42,499 bases of DNA from Verrucomicrobia subdivision 6 bacterium (GTDB lineage Bacteria > Verrucomicrobiota > Verrucomicrobiia > Methylacidiphilales > Verrucolacustridaceae). Numbering within the stretch: position 1 is the first letter of the stretch; each line of letters opens with the position of its first letter. The notes beneath the pieces are model-generated. The model ran no database searches, was not told the origin of the DNA, and saw nothing but the letters and a program-made list of their open reading frames with translations. Made by a program: the position numbers and the translations under genes. Positions 34,241 to 42,499 of this stretch are shown in pieces. The stretch spans positions 1 through 42,499 of the forward strand of contig CANESK010000007.1 of NCBI GenBank assembly GCA_947441075.1. Reading direction: 5' to 3'.

Positions 34241-34419
34241 GAGGATTAGGTTTTGAGTTTTGCAGCGAAACGTGCAGACGATTAATTTCGAAGGCTTGGG
34301 TAGGCCTTGCCATAATTAACAAGGACTGTAAGCAGCTCTCTGTGAACTATATATAACTATCTTTTGTTGATATAATAGTCAGACTAGAAAAAGTAGGGTG
34401 GATGCACTAAGGTGGACTT

Positions 34420-34971
34420 ATGAGTAATTGCATTAAAATGATATCACCTTCGCAAAAAAGATTGGTGGCAAGTCTAGTTGTTGGCGCATTTATTTTTCTA
34501 GCTCGACCAATCAACGCACTGGCGGAAACGACATTTGTCTACACTTTCAATGATGCCATCAACCTAACGTTGAGTGGGTCGTTTGGAGAGAGGTATAGCA
34601 CCTTCATTCCCGTCGCACCGAATATTTTAAATGCCGACGCGTTTGTATCTTTGAGCGGCGGGGGTTTAACTGGAGCGGAGGGTCTTGCAACGCTTTTTGC
34701 TCGTTTCTTGGAGCAACCTGATGTCCAACTTGGTAATTGGAATGCTTTCCAGCCAGCGGATTTCGCTTCGGACCTTACGCCTCTTACCTTTTCAGGTTCA
34801 GCTACCTTTACCGGACTTGTGATCGAGTGGATACCAGTGCCGCAAAGTAGGCAGTTAAGTATTCCTGTTGGAACTGCACTGACAGTGAGCGTGCCTGAAC
34901 CCACCACCGCGGCATTTTTGGCTGCTGGCGCTGTGGTGATTGTTAGCTTAGCTCGTCGCCGTAGAGATTGA
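34420..34971 (+). CDS. PEP-CTERM sorting-domain secreted protein (small)
   Basis: N-terminal signal 'LVASLVVGAFIFLARPINALA' and C-terminal 'VPEPTTAAFLAAGAVVIVSLARRRRD'. Confidence 0.88.
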   Translation: MSNCIKMISPSQKRLVASLVVGAFIFLARPINALAETTFVYTFNDAINLTLSGSFGERYSTFIPVAPNILNADAFVSLSGGGLTGAEGLATLFARFLEQPDVQLGNWNAFQPADFASDLTPLTFSGSATFTGLVIEWIPVPQSRQLSIPVGTALTVSVPEPTTAAFLAAGAVVIVSLARRRRD

Positions 34972-35000
34972 GAGACGGTTTCGAAGTGGGTCCCGGCGTT

Positions 35001-36389
35001 TTAAAGGGACGGATTTAGTTCGTTGGTAAATTCGGCAAATTTCCCACTTTCCTGGCGAAGAATTTCTTTGCAATAGACGATGCGTAGTTCGTGCGCTGTC
35101 CCAAGACCTGCACGGGCGATGGAGATGAGCTGGGTCTCCTCGGCGACGGTCAGGGGGCGGCGGACGACAAGGCGGATCTCAATTTGGTTGATGGTGGTCT
35201 GTGCGACTTGGTGCTGAACGATCGCGTCGAGCTTCATCATCTCGCCGTGGCTGTAAAAGGGAAAGCGGCGTTCGCCCGTGGGGGTGGTGATCATATCCCG
35301 AGCCCGTCCTGGAATGGTGCTAAGAACAGGTAAGGCACGTCCACAGGAACAGGGAACTCCGAGAGTGGCGCGGTCGCCCAGTTCGTAGCGAATCAGGGGC
35401 ATGACAAAATTATGGAGTGGAGTGAGGACAACCCTCCCTTCTTCGCCTGATGCGCAGGGGGTTCCATCGTCGCGAAGAATCTCAAGAAAGACCCCCTCCG
35501 ATTGGACGTGTAACGCATTTTGTTCGGGGCAGGGAATGGCGATGATTCCGATTTCGGCGGCGCTGTACATTTCGGACACCTTGGCGCCCCAAAGTTTCTC
35601 ACAGTGGGAACGAATTTCTGTGGAGAGGGCTTCCCCGGTGGAGCGGACCTCAAGCAGGCCCTGGGGTAAAACGCCGGAAGCGCGGGACTCACGTAATAAT
35701 TCACGCAACAGAGAGGGGAAGGTGGTGAGATAAGCGGGTTTTTCTTTGATGATGATGCGGAACATCTCCGCGACATCGACTCGGTAGTCGAGAAGCAAGC
35801 CGGGACCAGTGGGATAGATGGCGGCCAAGGGCTCCCCCCAATCGGGGAAGCGCCGGAGCGGGTTGGAGTGTGCGGGATCGGTGCGGAGGTCATCTCGGAG
35901 GATAGTCATCCAAAGGGCAGAGAAGTCGCGCCCCTGCCATTCATGTTCTCGTATGACAAAGCATTGCCAGAAAAACTGAGCGAGTGCGGTTTTACGAATC
36001 GTGACGGGGCGCCCACTGGAACCGGATGTCGTCGCGGTGGAAATGGAGCCATGGCCTTGGGGCAACTCGCGTGCATGGAGGGCGGCACCTGCTTCCTGGA
36101 CGGCCTGTCGGGTGAGAATGGGTACCTTGTGCCAGATTTCCCGGGAGATGGGTTGAGTGAGTTTGATCCCAGATTGACGGAGAAGGTTGGCATAAAAAGG
36201 GACAGTGCGGCAGGCGTGGGAGGTGAGCTCGCTGAGTTGGCGGAATTGTAAGGCTTGAAGCTCGGCGGGTGGGAGAAGCTGGGTGGAGCGAAGTTGGTGG
36301 AGGACGCCGAGCATCATTGAGGCAGCGGTGGACGATGGAACGGCGGGAAAGGTAGCGCCGGGAATGCCGGTTTTGGGTAGGGGGAACAT
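35001..36389 (-). CDS. PaaK/CapK-like adenylate-forming enzyme (phenylacetate-CoA ligase family)
   Basis: 'VPFYANLLRQSGI', 'TTSGSSGRPVTIRKT', 'VSEMYSAAEIGIIAIPCPEQNALHVQSEGVFLEIL', 'VVLTPLHNFVMPLIRYELGDRATL', 'GRARDMITTPTGERRFP'. Confidence 0.85.
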   Translation of the reverse strand: MFPLPKTGIPGATFPAVPSSTAASMMLGVLHQLRSTQLLPPAELQALQFRQLSELTSHACRTVPFYANLLRQSGIKLTQPISREIWHKVPILTRQAVQEAGAALHARELPQGHGSISTATTSGSSGRPVTIRKTALAQFFWQCFVIREHEWQGRDFSALWMTILRDDLRTDPAHSNPLRRFPDWGEPLAAIYPTGPGLLLDYRVDVAEMFRIIIKEKPAYLTTFPSLLRELLRESRASGVLPQGLLEVRSTGEALSTEIRSHCEKLWGAKVSEMYSAAEIGIIAIPCPEQNALHVQSEGVFLEILRDDGTPCASGEEGRVVLTPLHNFVMPLIRYELGDRATLGVPCSCGRALPVLSTIPGRARDMITTPTGERRFPFYSHGEMMKLDAIVQHQVAQTTINQIEIRLVVRRPLTVAEETQLISIARAGLGTAHELRIVYCKEILRQESGKFAEFTNELNPSL

Positions 36390-36485
36390 CAGTAGGAACT
36401 CTAACTACGAACTCCGAAATAAGGAAATTGGAGAATTGCAACGGAAGTAAAAGCGTTAAAAAGGCGAAGTTCGATAGGTTAAGGC

Positions 36486-36499
36486 CAGACACGTGTCTG
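36486..36499. promoter_or_regulatory. Perfect 14-bp palindrome upstream of secA
   Basis: CAGACACGTGTCTG, followed by a second GTCTGAG half-site (AGGCGTCTGAGG). Confidence 0.4.
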
Positions 36500-36558
36500 A
36501 GGCGTCTGAGGATGAGGGGCTTGGAATGGAGAAGAGGTTTGGGTAGAGTAGAAAGTTC

Positions 36559-39531
36559 ATGATTGGATGGGTCATCAAGAAAATCTTAGGGACGCAGAAC
36601 CAGCGGGAGGTGAAGCGTCTGCTCCCGCTTGTCGAAGAAACAAAAAGACAGGGAGAAGCTCTAGGTAATCTCTCGATCGAGCAACTCCGAGCCAAGACGC
36701 CGCTCTTTCGTGAGCGTTTGGCAAAGGGAGAGACCTTGGATCAACTTTTACCTGAAGCTTTTGCTACGGTGGTGGCGTTGTGCCGGAGGTTAACCGAGGA
36801 GAAGAGAAAGATTCGGGTGCGAGGGCAGGAGATGAAGTGGGAGATGGTACCCTTTGATGTCCAGTTGATTGGTGGGATCGTGCTGCACTCAGGTCGGATT
36901 GCGGAGATGGCTACGGGCGAAGGCAAAACCTTGGTGGCGACTTTGCCGACCTATTTGAACGCTTTGGCGGGTAAGGGGGTGCATGTGGTGACGGTGAACG
37001 ATTATCTGGCGGCGCGGGATGCGGAATGGATGGGGGAGGTCTATCGGGAGTTGGGATTGACGGTGGGATGCCTTCAACATGGCCAGACCCAGGCGGAGCG
37101 GCGGGCGCAGTATGCCTGTGATATTACCTACGGGACGTGTTCGGAATTCGGCTTCGATTATTTACGGGATAATGGAATGGCGACGACCCCTGAGGATCAG
37201 GTTCAGCGGGGTCACTTCTTTGCGATTATTGACGAGGTGGACAGCATTCTGATTGACGAGGCGCGGACGCCGCTAATCATTTCTGGTCCAGTAACAATTT
37301 CCACGCATCAGTTTGATAAATACAAGTCGGTGATTGATGGATTGGTACGAAAGCAGAATGGATTGTGTACGGATTGGGCGAATCAAGCGAAAGCTAAGGG
37401 GGAAGCGGGCGATCTGCCTGGAGCAGGGCGGTTGCTTTATCGGGTGAAGTTAGGTTCCCCGCGAAATAAGCTGCTCTTAAAGTTTCAGGAAGATCCTGCG
37501 ATGCGCCGAGCGATTGATGATGCCGAATTGGAGATGTATCAAGACACGAGGCGAACGGAACTTTATAAGACCAAAGAGGAGATGTACTTCTCGATTGATG
37601 AAAGAAACAGCGAGGCGGACTTATCGGAAATGGGTCGGACGTTCCTCAATCCGAATGATCCTAATTTCTTTTTGGTGCCTGATTTGATTACGAAGAATCA
37701 CGATATCGAAACGAATCGGGCGTTGAGTGAGGAGGAGAAGTTAAAAGAGAAGCAGGTGGCGCAGGCGGAATATGAGGATGCGAGTCAACGGATCCATAAC
37801 ATCAGTCAACTTTTGCGGGCCTACTGTGTTTTCGAGAAGGACGTCCACTACGTGGTCCAGGAAAACAAGGTGATGATTGTGGATGAGTACACGGGGCGGT
37901 TGATGCCTGGGCGGCGTTGGAGTGATGGTTTGCATCAGGCGGTGGAGGCGAAGGAAGGGGTGCAGATTGATCGGGAGACGCAGACCTTAGCGACGATTAC
38001 GATTCAGAATTATTTTCGACTCTATGAGAAGCTGGGCGGAATGACGGGAACGGCGGAGACGGAGGCGAATGAGTTTAAGGATATTTATCGGTTGGGGGTG
38101 GTGGTGATTCCGACGAATCAGCCCTGCGTGCGGGTGGATGCGGATGATATGATCTTTAAAACACGTCGGGAGAAGTTGAATGCCTTGATTGAGGAGATTA
38201 AAAAACGGAATGCGGTGGGGCAACCGATGTTGGTCGGAACGGCCTCAGTTGAATCCTCTGAAATTATTAGCCGAATGCTTCGGCGTGAGAATATTCCGCA
38301 CAGCGTGCTCAACGCGAAGCAGCACCAGCAGGAGGCGGAGATTGTCACGCGAGCGGGGGAGCGGGGTGCGGTGACGATTGCCACGAATATGGCAGGACGA
38401 GGGACCGACATTAAGCTCTCGGCGGGGGTGGCGGAGTTGGGCGGATTGCATGTGGTGGGGACGGAGCGTCATGAATCGAGGCGGATTGATCGGCAGTTGC
38501 GAGGGCGGTGTGCGCGGCAGGGGGATCCTGGCTCGGGTCAGTTCTTTATTTCCTTCGAGGATGATTTGATGCGGAACTTCGGCGACTCGCGGAGGATTGG
38601 GGGGTTGATGACGAAGTTAGGGATGGAGGAGGACGAGGGGTTGCAGCATCCGTGGCTGAATCGATCGGTGGAAACGGCACAGAAGCGGGTCGAGGGCAGG
38701 AATTATCAGATTCGTAAGCACACCTTGCAGTATGACGATGTGATGAATCAGCAGCGGACGGTGATTTATGCTTGGCGTACCGATATTTTGAATTCGACCG
38801 ATCCGAGACCTGAGGTGTTTGAGACGGTGGATGAACGGATTGCGGCAGAGGTGGAAGCGCGGGCGGGGACGGATCCGGTGGATCTGGAAGGACTTGTACG
38901 TTGGGCGAATGCGGCCATGCCGGTGGGGTTATCGAAAGAGGATTTGTTGGGAGCGGGGGGGAAGGAGGAGTGGACGAAGTTTTTGAAAGCGAGAGTGCGG
39001 GAAGCGTATGAGGTGAAGTTGAAGTTTGAGAATCCTGAAGCGGTCAAGGCGTTGGAGAGGTTTGTGGTGTTGGGGGCGATTGATCGGTTATGGCAGGAGC
39101 ATCTCTATGCGATGGATGGCTTGAGGACTTCAATTAATTTGCGGGCGTATGGACAGAAGGATCCGTTGATTGAGTATAAGAATGAGGCGTATGGGATGTT
39201 TGGGGAGTTGATGGGGCGAATTAAGGAGGAAGTGGTGCATAATCTGTTTCGGTCGGCGTCGAGTCTTTCGGCGTTTGAGCATTTCTTGGCAGCGTTGCCT
39301 CAACGGACGGGTCGGGGTGAATTACCTGGACAGGATCAACCGACGGAGGGTTCGATGAGTATGGGGGGAGGTGGTGGGGGGAGCACCGTGGTGGAGGAGG
39401 CGTTGGTGCCGGTGAAGAGGCAGGGACCGAAGTTAGGGCGGAACGATCCATGCCCGATTGATCCCAAGAAAAAATTTAAGAACTGCTGTGGGGCGACCGG
39501 TGCCAAGGGGTGTTTGAAGGTTTCAGCATGA
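36559..39531 (+). CDS. secA: Preprotein translocase subunit SecA
   Basis: 'MATGEGKTLVATLPTYLNALAGKGVHVVTVNDYLAARDAEWM', 'DEVDSILIDEARTPLIISGP', 'MTGTAETEANEF', 'IATNMAGRGTDIKL', 'GRCARQGDPGSGQFFISFEDDLM'. Confidence 0.98.
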   Translation: MIGWVIKKILGTQNQREVKRLLPLVEETKRQGEALGNLSIEQLRAKTPLFRERLAKGETLDQLLPEAFATVVALCRRLTEEKRKIRVRGQEMKWEMVPFDVQLIGGIVLHSGRIAEMATGEGKTLVATLPTYLNALAGKGVHVVTVNDYLAARDAEWMGEVYRELGLTVGCLQHGQTQAERRAQYACDITYGTCSEFGFDYLRDNGMATTPEDQVQRGHFFAIIDEVDSILIDEARTPLIISGPVTISTHQFDKYKSVIDGLVRKQNGLCTDWANQAKAKGEAGDLPGAGRLLYRVKLGSPRNKLLLKFQEDPAMRRAIDDAELEMYQDTRRTELYKTKEEMYFSIDERNSEADLSEMGRTFLNPNDPNFFLVPDLITKNHDIETNRALSEEEKLKEKQVAQAEYEDASQRIHNISQLLRAYCVFEKDVHYVVQENKVMIVDEYTGRLMPGRRWSDGLHQAVEAKEGVQIDRETQTLATITIQNYFRLYEKLGGMTGTAETEANEFKDIYRLGVVVIPTNQPCVRVDADDMIFKTRREKLNALIEEIKKRNAVGQPMLVGTASVESSEIISRMLRRENIPHSVLNAKQHQQEAEIVTRAGERGAVTIATNMAGRGTDIKLSAGVAELGGLHVVGTERHESRRIDRQLRGRCARQGDPGSGQFFISFEDDLMRNFGDSRRIGGLMTKLGMEEDEGLQHPWLNRSVETAQKRVEGRNYQIRKHTLQYDDVMNQQRTVIYAWRTDILNSTDPRPEVFETVDERIAAEVEARAGTDPVDLEGLVRWANAAMPVGLSKEDLLGAGGKEEWTKFLKARVREAYEVKLKFENPEAVKALERFVVLGAIDRLWQEHLYAMDGLRTSINLRAYGQKDPLIEYKNEAYGMFGELMGRIKEEVVHNLFRSASSLSAFEHFLAALPQRTGRGELPGQDQPTEGSMSMGGGGGGSTVVEEALVPVKRQGPKLGRNDPCPIDPKKKFKNCCGATGAKGCLKVSA

Positions 39532-39593
39532 AGGCAAGAAGGGTAAAGCTTGGTAGGATTTGATAGGTTTCGGAAAGAGGTTGATTTAAGAAG

Positions 39594-40682
39594 ATGAAGT
39601 CGACGATTTTAGGTAGTTTGCTTGGAGGTATGGGACCTTTGGTTGCTTCGGTTGGGGTGGCGTTGGTGGTGGGTTTTGGGGTGGGAAGGGTCTCCGACCC
39701 ATCAAGGCTTACAGGTTCGCAAGAGGTTGAAGCCACGAAAGTGGCGCAAGGAGCGGAGGAGAGTGAGGAGCCCAAGTGGCAGTCGGTTGGAGGATCGGAC
39801 AAGTCGGAACTGGTTTCCGAGTTAGCGGGTGCTGCGGCGATTAGTTCGCTAAAAGATCGGTCTCGTGCGCTGGAGGATATTTTAGCCAAGGCAGGTTCAG
39901 AGGATGTGAAAAAAGCTTTGGCGTGGGCTAATGCGTTGCCCGATGGGCCGATGAAGAAGTCGGCATTAGCGAAAATTATGGAGCGTTGGGGGCAGTTAGA
40001 CGGACCAGGGGCAGTGGCGTATGCCGCTCAATTATATGCTGAAACAGGAAATGCGAGTTTGATTCGAGAGGCCCTCAGCGGTTGGGCCACGAAAGATCCC
40101 AAATCGGCTTATCAACAGGCTGCCGAACTTGGTTTATCCAAAGGGCTGCAAAGAGATATTCGGTATGGTCTACTCCAGCAGTGGGCGGAGCAAAATCCAA
40201 ATGATGTGGCTGGATATGCTTTGGGCAACCGGAATCCCGAGAACTGGGGAGGGATAGTAGGAACAGTGGCGGAGGAATGGGCCAAACAAGACCCGAAGTC
40301 GGCGGTAACGTGGGCGGCGTCGCTGACCTCAGGAAAAGACAAAAAAAGTGCGATTTATGAGGCTATTTCAAGCTGGGCAGATCAGGATGTTAGTGCGGCT
40401 GCCTCTTACATAACGTCTCAACCTCCTGGGGAAGGGCGCGATACGATGGCTGGTACGCTTGCCCGACACATTGGGCAGGAGAACCCTGAAGCCGGAATCA
40501 AATGGGCGGCGATGGTAGGGGATCCGGCCACGCAGGAGAGGGCGGTGGCGGGGGCGTTGATTGATCTGTACCGAAAAGATGAGGTGCAAGCTCGGAAGAT
40601 TCTACAAACCTCCGCAATTTCTACCCAAGTTCAGCAGGCCGCGTTGGTCCGAATGACGAATCCCGGTCCGTGGTGGAGGTGA
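39594..40682 (+). CDS. N-terminally membrane-anchored repeat protein (tandem WA-x-x-DP-x-x-A units)
   Basis: TM 'MGPLVASVGVALVVGFGVGRVS', then recurring 'SGWATKDPKSAYQQAAELG', 'QQWAEQNPNDVAGYALG', 'EEWAKQDPKSAVTWAASL', 'SSWADQDVSAAASYITS', 'GQENPEAGIKWAAMV'. Confidence 0.7.
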   Translation: MKSTILGSLLGGMGPLVASVGVALVVGFGVGRVSDPSRLTGSQEVEATKVAQGAEESEEPKWQSVGGSDKSELVSELAGAAAISSLKDRSRALEDILAKAGSEDVKKALAWANALPDGPMKKSALAKIMERWGQLDGPGAVAYAAQLYAETGNASLIREALSGWATKDPKSAYQQAAELGLSKGLQRDIRYGLLQQWAEQNPNDVAGYALGNRNPENWGGIVGTVAEEWAKQDPKSAVTWAASLTSGKDKKSAIYEAISSWADQDVSAAASYITSQPPGEGRDTMAGTLARHIGQENPEAGIKWAAMVGDPATQERAVAGALIDLYRKDEVQARKILQTSAISTQVQQAALVRMTNPGPWWR

Positions 40683-40847
40683 TTTTTTGTTTTGGTTTTA
40701 AGTTGGCCTTGAGCCTGTGATCGGGAGGGTGCGGAAACGGGTCAGGGTTGGAGTTTTAATGACCGGCTACGACCTCATGTTTCGAAATTTGCCTGATAAG
40801 TAATTGGTATGAGATACTTGTGCTACCTACGACTCCCTGGTTTGGGG

Positions 40848-41600
40848 TTAAGGAAGGATCATGCTTCGATCTAGATTTCCGACGCAGGCGGAGGGAAGGC
40901 GGGAGTTGAAGGAGGAGCGGTTGCCAAGGACTTCCCTCTGGGTGCCGTCGGCAAAGGCGACGATGGCATTGCCCGAGTGACGAAAGTGGATGGTGTTTGC
41001 GCAATCGGTTGTGTTAAAAAAATAAAACTCTTCGAGCATGGGATTTTTCCCGGAGGCAGGGGCTTGGAAGGTGTTGATCTGGGCGCAGGTGGCGAAGAGA
41101 GCGATCTGACCAGGACGTTCCAGCTGATTGATTTGTTTGATTTTCGACGTCTCCTGAACTTTAGGATCGCCGGTGAGCTCTGTGTTTACCCCAAAGCCGA
41201 AGTAGCCATTTTTAAACTTGGGTTTGAAACTGGCCCCCATCGAGGTGAAGGCAAAATCTGGAACATTTCCTGCAGAATCGGCGATGTAGGGGCCGAGCGG
41301 TCCGCGAGATTTATCTAAAACACGCTGACCTTCGGTCTTGGAACTTGAGGCACTTTCAAAGCCGAACCACCACTGAACCCCGGTGGGAAGACTTTCCCGA
41401 GAGCGAAAAAAACGGCCATTATTCTCACCCAGATAAGTTTGCGCAGCGATACTCAGCTGGCGAAGTGCGCTGGAGGAAGTCGCAAGAGTCGTTTGTCGTT
41501 TGACGGCTAAGGCAGCGGGAGCGAGGAGGGTCATGAGGACGCCCAGAATTACTATGACGGCGAGGAGTTCGATGAGAGTGAAGGAGCGGGAGTATTTCAT
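40848..41600 (-). CDS. Type IV pilin-like / pseudopilin protein with prepilin N-terminal methylation motif
   Basis: 'MKYSRSFTLIELLAVIVILGVLMTLLAPAALAVKRQ' is a class III prepilin motif. C-terminal 'HFRHSGNAIVAFADGTQREV' is typical of Verrucomicrobiota/Planctomycetota pseudopilins. Confidence 0.9.
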   Translation of the reverse strand: MKYSRSFTLIELLAVIVILGVLMTLLAPAALAVKRQTTLATSSSALRQLSIAAQTYLGENNGRFFRSRESLPTGVQWWFGFESASSSKTEGQRVLDKSRGPLGPYIADSAGNVPDFAFTSMGASFKPKFKNGYFGFGVNTELTGDPKVQETSKIKQINQLERPGQIALFATCAQINTFQAPASGKNPMLEEFYFFNTTDCANTIHFRHSGNAIVAFADGTQREVLGNRSSFNSRLPSACVGNLDRSMILP

Positions 41601-42490
41601 TCTTTTCTTAGCAGTCGGAAGAACCCCTTTTTGGATGGGTTGTCGGTTGGGAGGGTGAATATTTTCTGGGAAGAGGTGGCGGTGAAAGACTCTCCGCGAT
41701 TTTGCCAGCCATTGGGGTTTAAGCTTTCCTGTTCTTCGAGCTGGTACAGGGCGCCTTCGATAACGGTGAAAGTAATCTCTAGCTGTGCATTGGGGAGTGC
41801 TCTAACGGATTGGACGGTGGGAGCTGTCCGAAGGCTTGGGACCGAGCCTGAATAGACGCCATCGGAAACGGACTGGGTATTTCCGAGGGTGTCGGTGAAA
41901 TAGCGGGTATCACTTGACGTGCCAGTGTAGGAGTACGGTGAAATGGTCCAAGCGTCATACGAATTATTGGTTAAGTAGCGAGTATCGGAAGAGGCAGGTG
42001 AGACAATGAAGGAGTTTCCGACTGAAAAAGTAAAACTTCCAGCATCACCGTATTCTACAAACTCAGTTCCTCCTTGAATCCAATATGTCCAAACGGGGCT
42101 TGAAAGTGGATCGACTTCAGTGGAGGTGGCGGAACCTATGGAGTAGCTAGTGGTAAGACCGTAGGCGCCGACGGTGTAACTTAAAGCCCACGTAGTTCCG
42201 GCAGTTTCTGAGATGACGGCGTTAAGAAGATCGGTGCCAGTGCGAGGTGTTCCGTCAGGGTTAGTCAGATCGTTGTAGTGCCAGGCGTAGATGACGGGTT
42301 TTGATCCGAGAGAGGATTCGGCAAAGGCGAGGTAAGAGACGTTGGAACCGTCGCCAAGGTGGATGGTAATGGAGTCGGATAGTTCCTTGACGGTGAGAGC
42401 GGCGTGAAGGTGGGGGGCAGTAAGAGATAAGAAGATGAGGATGGTCGAGAAACTGTGATGTTTCGTCCAATTTAGGATGGGGTGTGACAT
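41597..42490 (-). CDS. Secreted hypothetical protein with C-terminal Verrucomicrobiota-type 'YQLEEQESLNPNGWQ...GFFRLL' domain
   Basis: Signal peptide 'FSTILIFLSLTAPHLHAA'. C-terminal pattern resembles the common 'YQVQ...W...FYRV' tail. ATGA overlap with the pseudopilin gene. Confidence 0.65.
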   Translation of the reverse strand: MSHPILNWTKHHSFSTILIFLSLTAPHLHAALTVKELSDSITIHLGDGSNVSYLAFAESSLGSKPVIYAWHYNDLTNPDGTPRTGTDLLNAVISETAGTTWALSYTVGAYGLTTSYSIGSATSTEVDPLSSPVWTYWIQGGTEFVEYGDAGSFTFSVGNSFIVSPASSDTRYLTNNSYDAWTISPYSYTGTSSDTRYFTDTLGNTQSVSDGVYSGSVPSLRTAPTVQSVRALPNAQLEITFTVIEGALYQLEEQESLNPNGWQNRGESFTATSSQKIFTLPTDNPSKKGFFRLLRKE

Positions 42491-42499
42491 GCTGGCTCC

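Noticed and set aside
34342-34362. AACTATATATAACTAT as a possible NrdR box
   Set aside because: Departs from the ACACWATATATWGTGT-type consensus at the outer bases, occurs singly, and is not near ribonucleotide reductase genes.
1-42499. CRISPR arrays, tRNA/rRNA genes, integrase/transposase genes, defence islands
   Set aside because: No regularly spaced direct repeats, no tRNA- or rRNA-like conserved stretches and no transposase/integrase-like ORFs were seen in reading the intergenic regions; the only accessory-type module is the PIN/RHH pair.

Overview
This 42.5 kb window is gene-dense, with no rRNA, tRNA or CRISPR array that I could recognise. The content suggests a Verrucomicrobiota-like Gram-negative bacterium: an LpxC-FabZ fusion, a long-form IspG, futalosine-pathway MqnD, PEP-CTERM proteins, and a pseudopilin next to a secreted protein ending in a FFRLL-type tail. 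That taxonomic placement is inference. Most of the window is housekeeping: glyS, nfo, argA-type, nrdR, nadA, lptD, ugd, purA, uppS-cdsA-dxr-rseP-ispG, recO, lpxC/fabZ, lpxA, mqnD and secA. The least ordinary items are: (1) a degenerate receiver + pseudokinase + TM + SUMF1/FGE-like fusion protein at 1167-3011; (2) a 186-aa protein overlapping the 3' end of nrdR whose N-terminal half reads like a diverged ATP-cone; (3) a translationally coupled pair of a GT4 + alpha-helical C-domain protein and a GH130-like protein; (4) a membrane-anchored WA-x-x-DP-x-x-A repeat protein after secA; (5) an intergenic cluster of palindromes at about 34.03-34.41 kb; and (6) an N-terminally truncated STAS ORF abutting recO. 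No new multi-gene defence or mobile system could be supported. Most long antisense ORFs in the track look like by-products of purine-rich coding strands.
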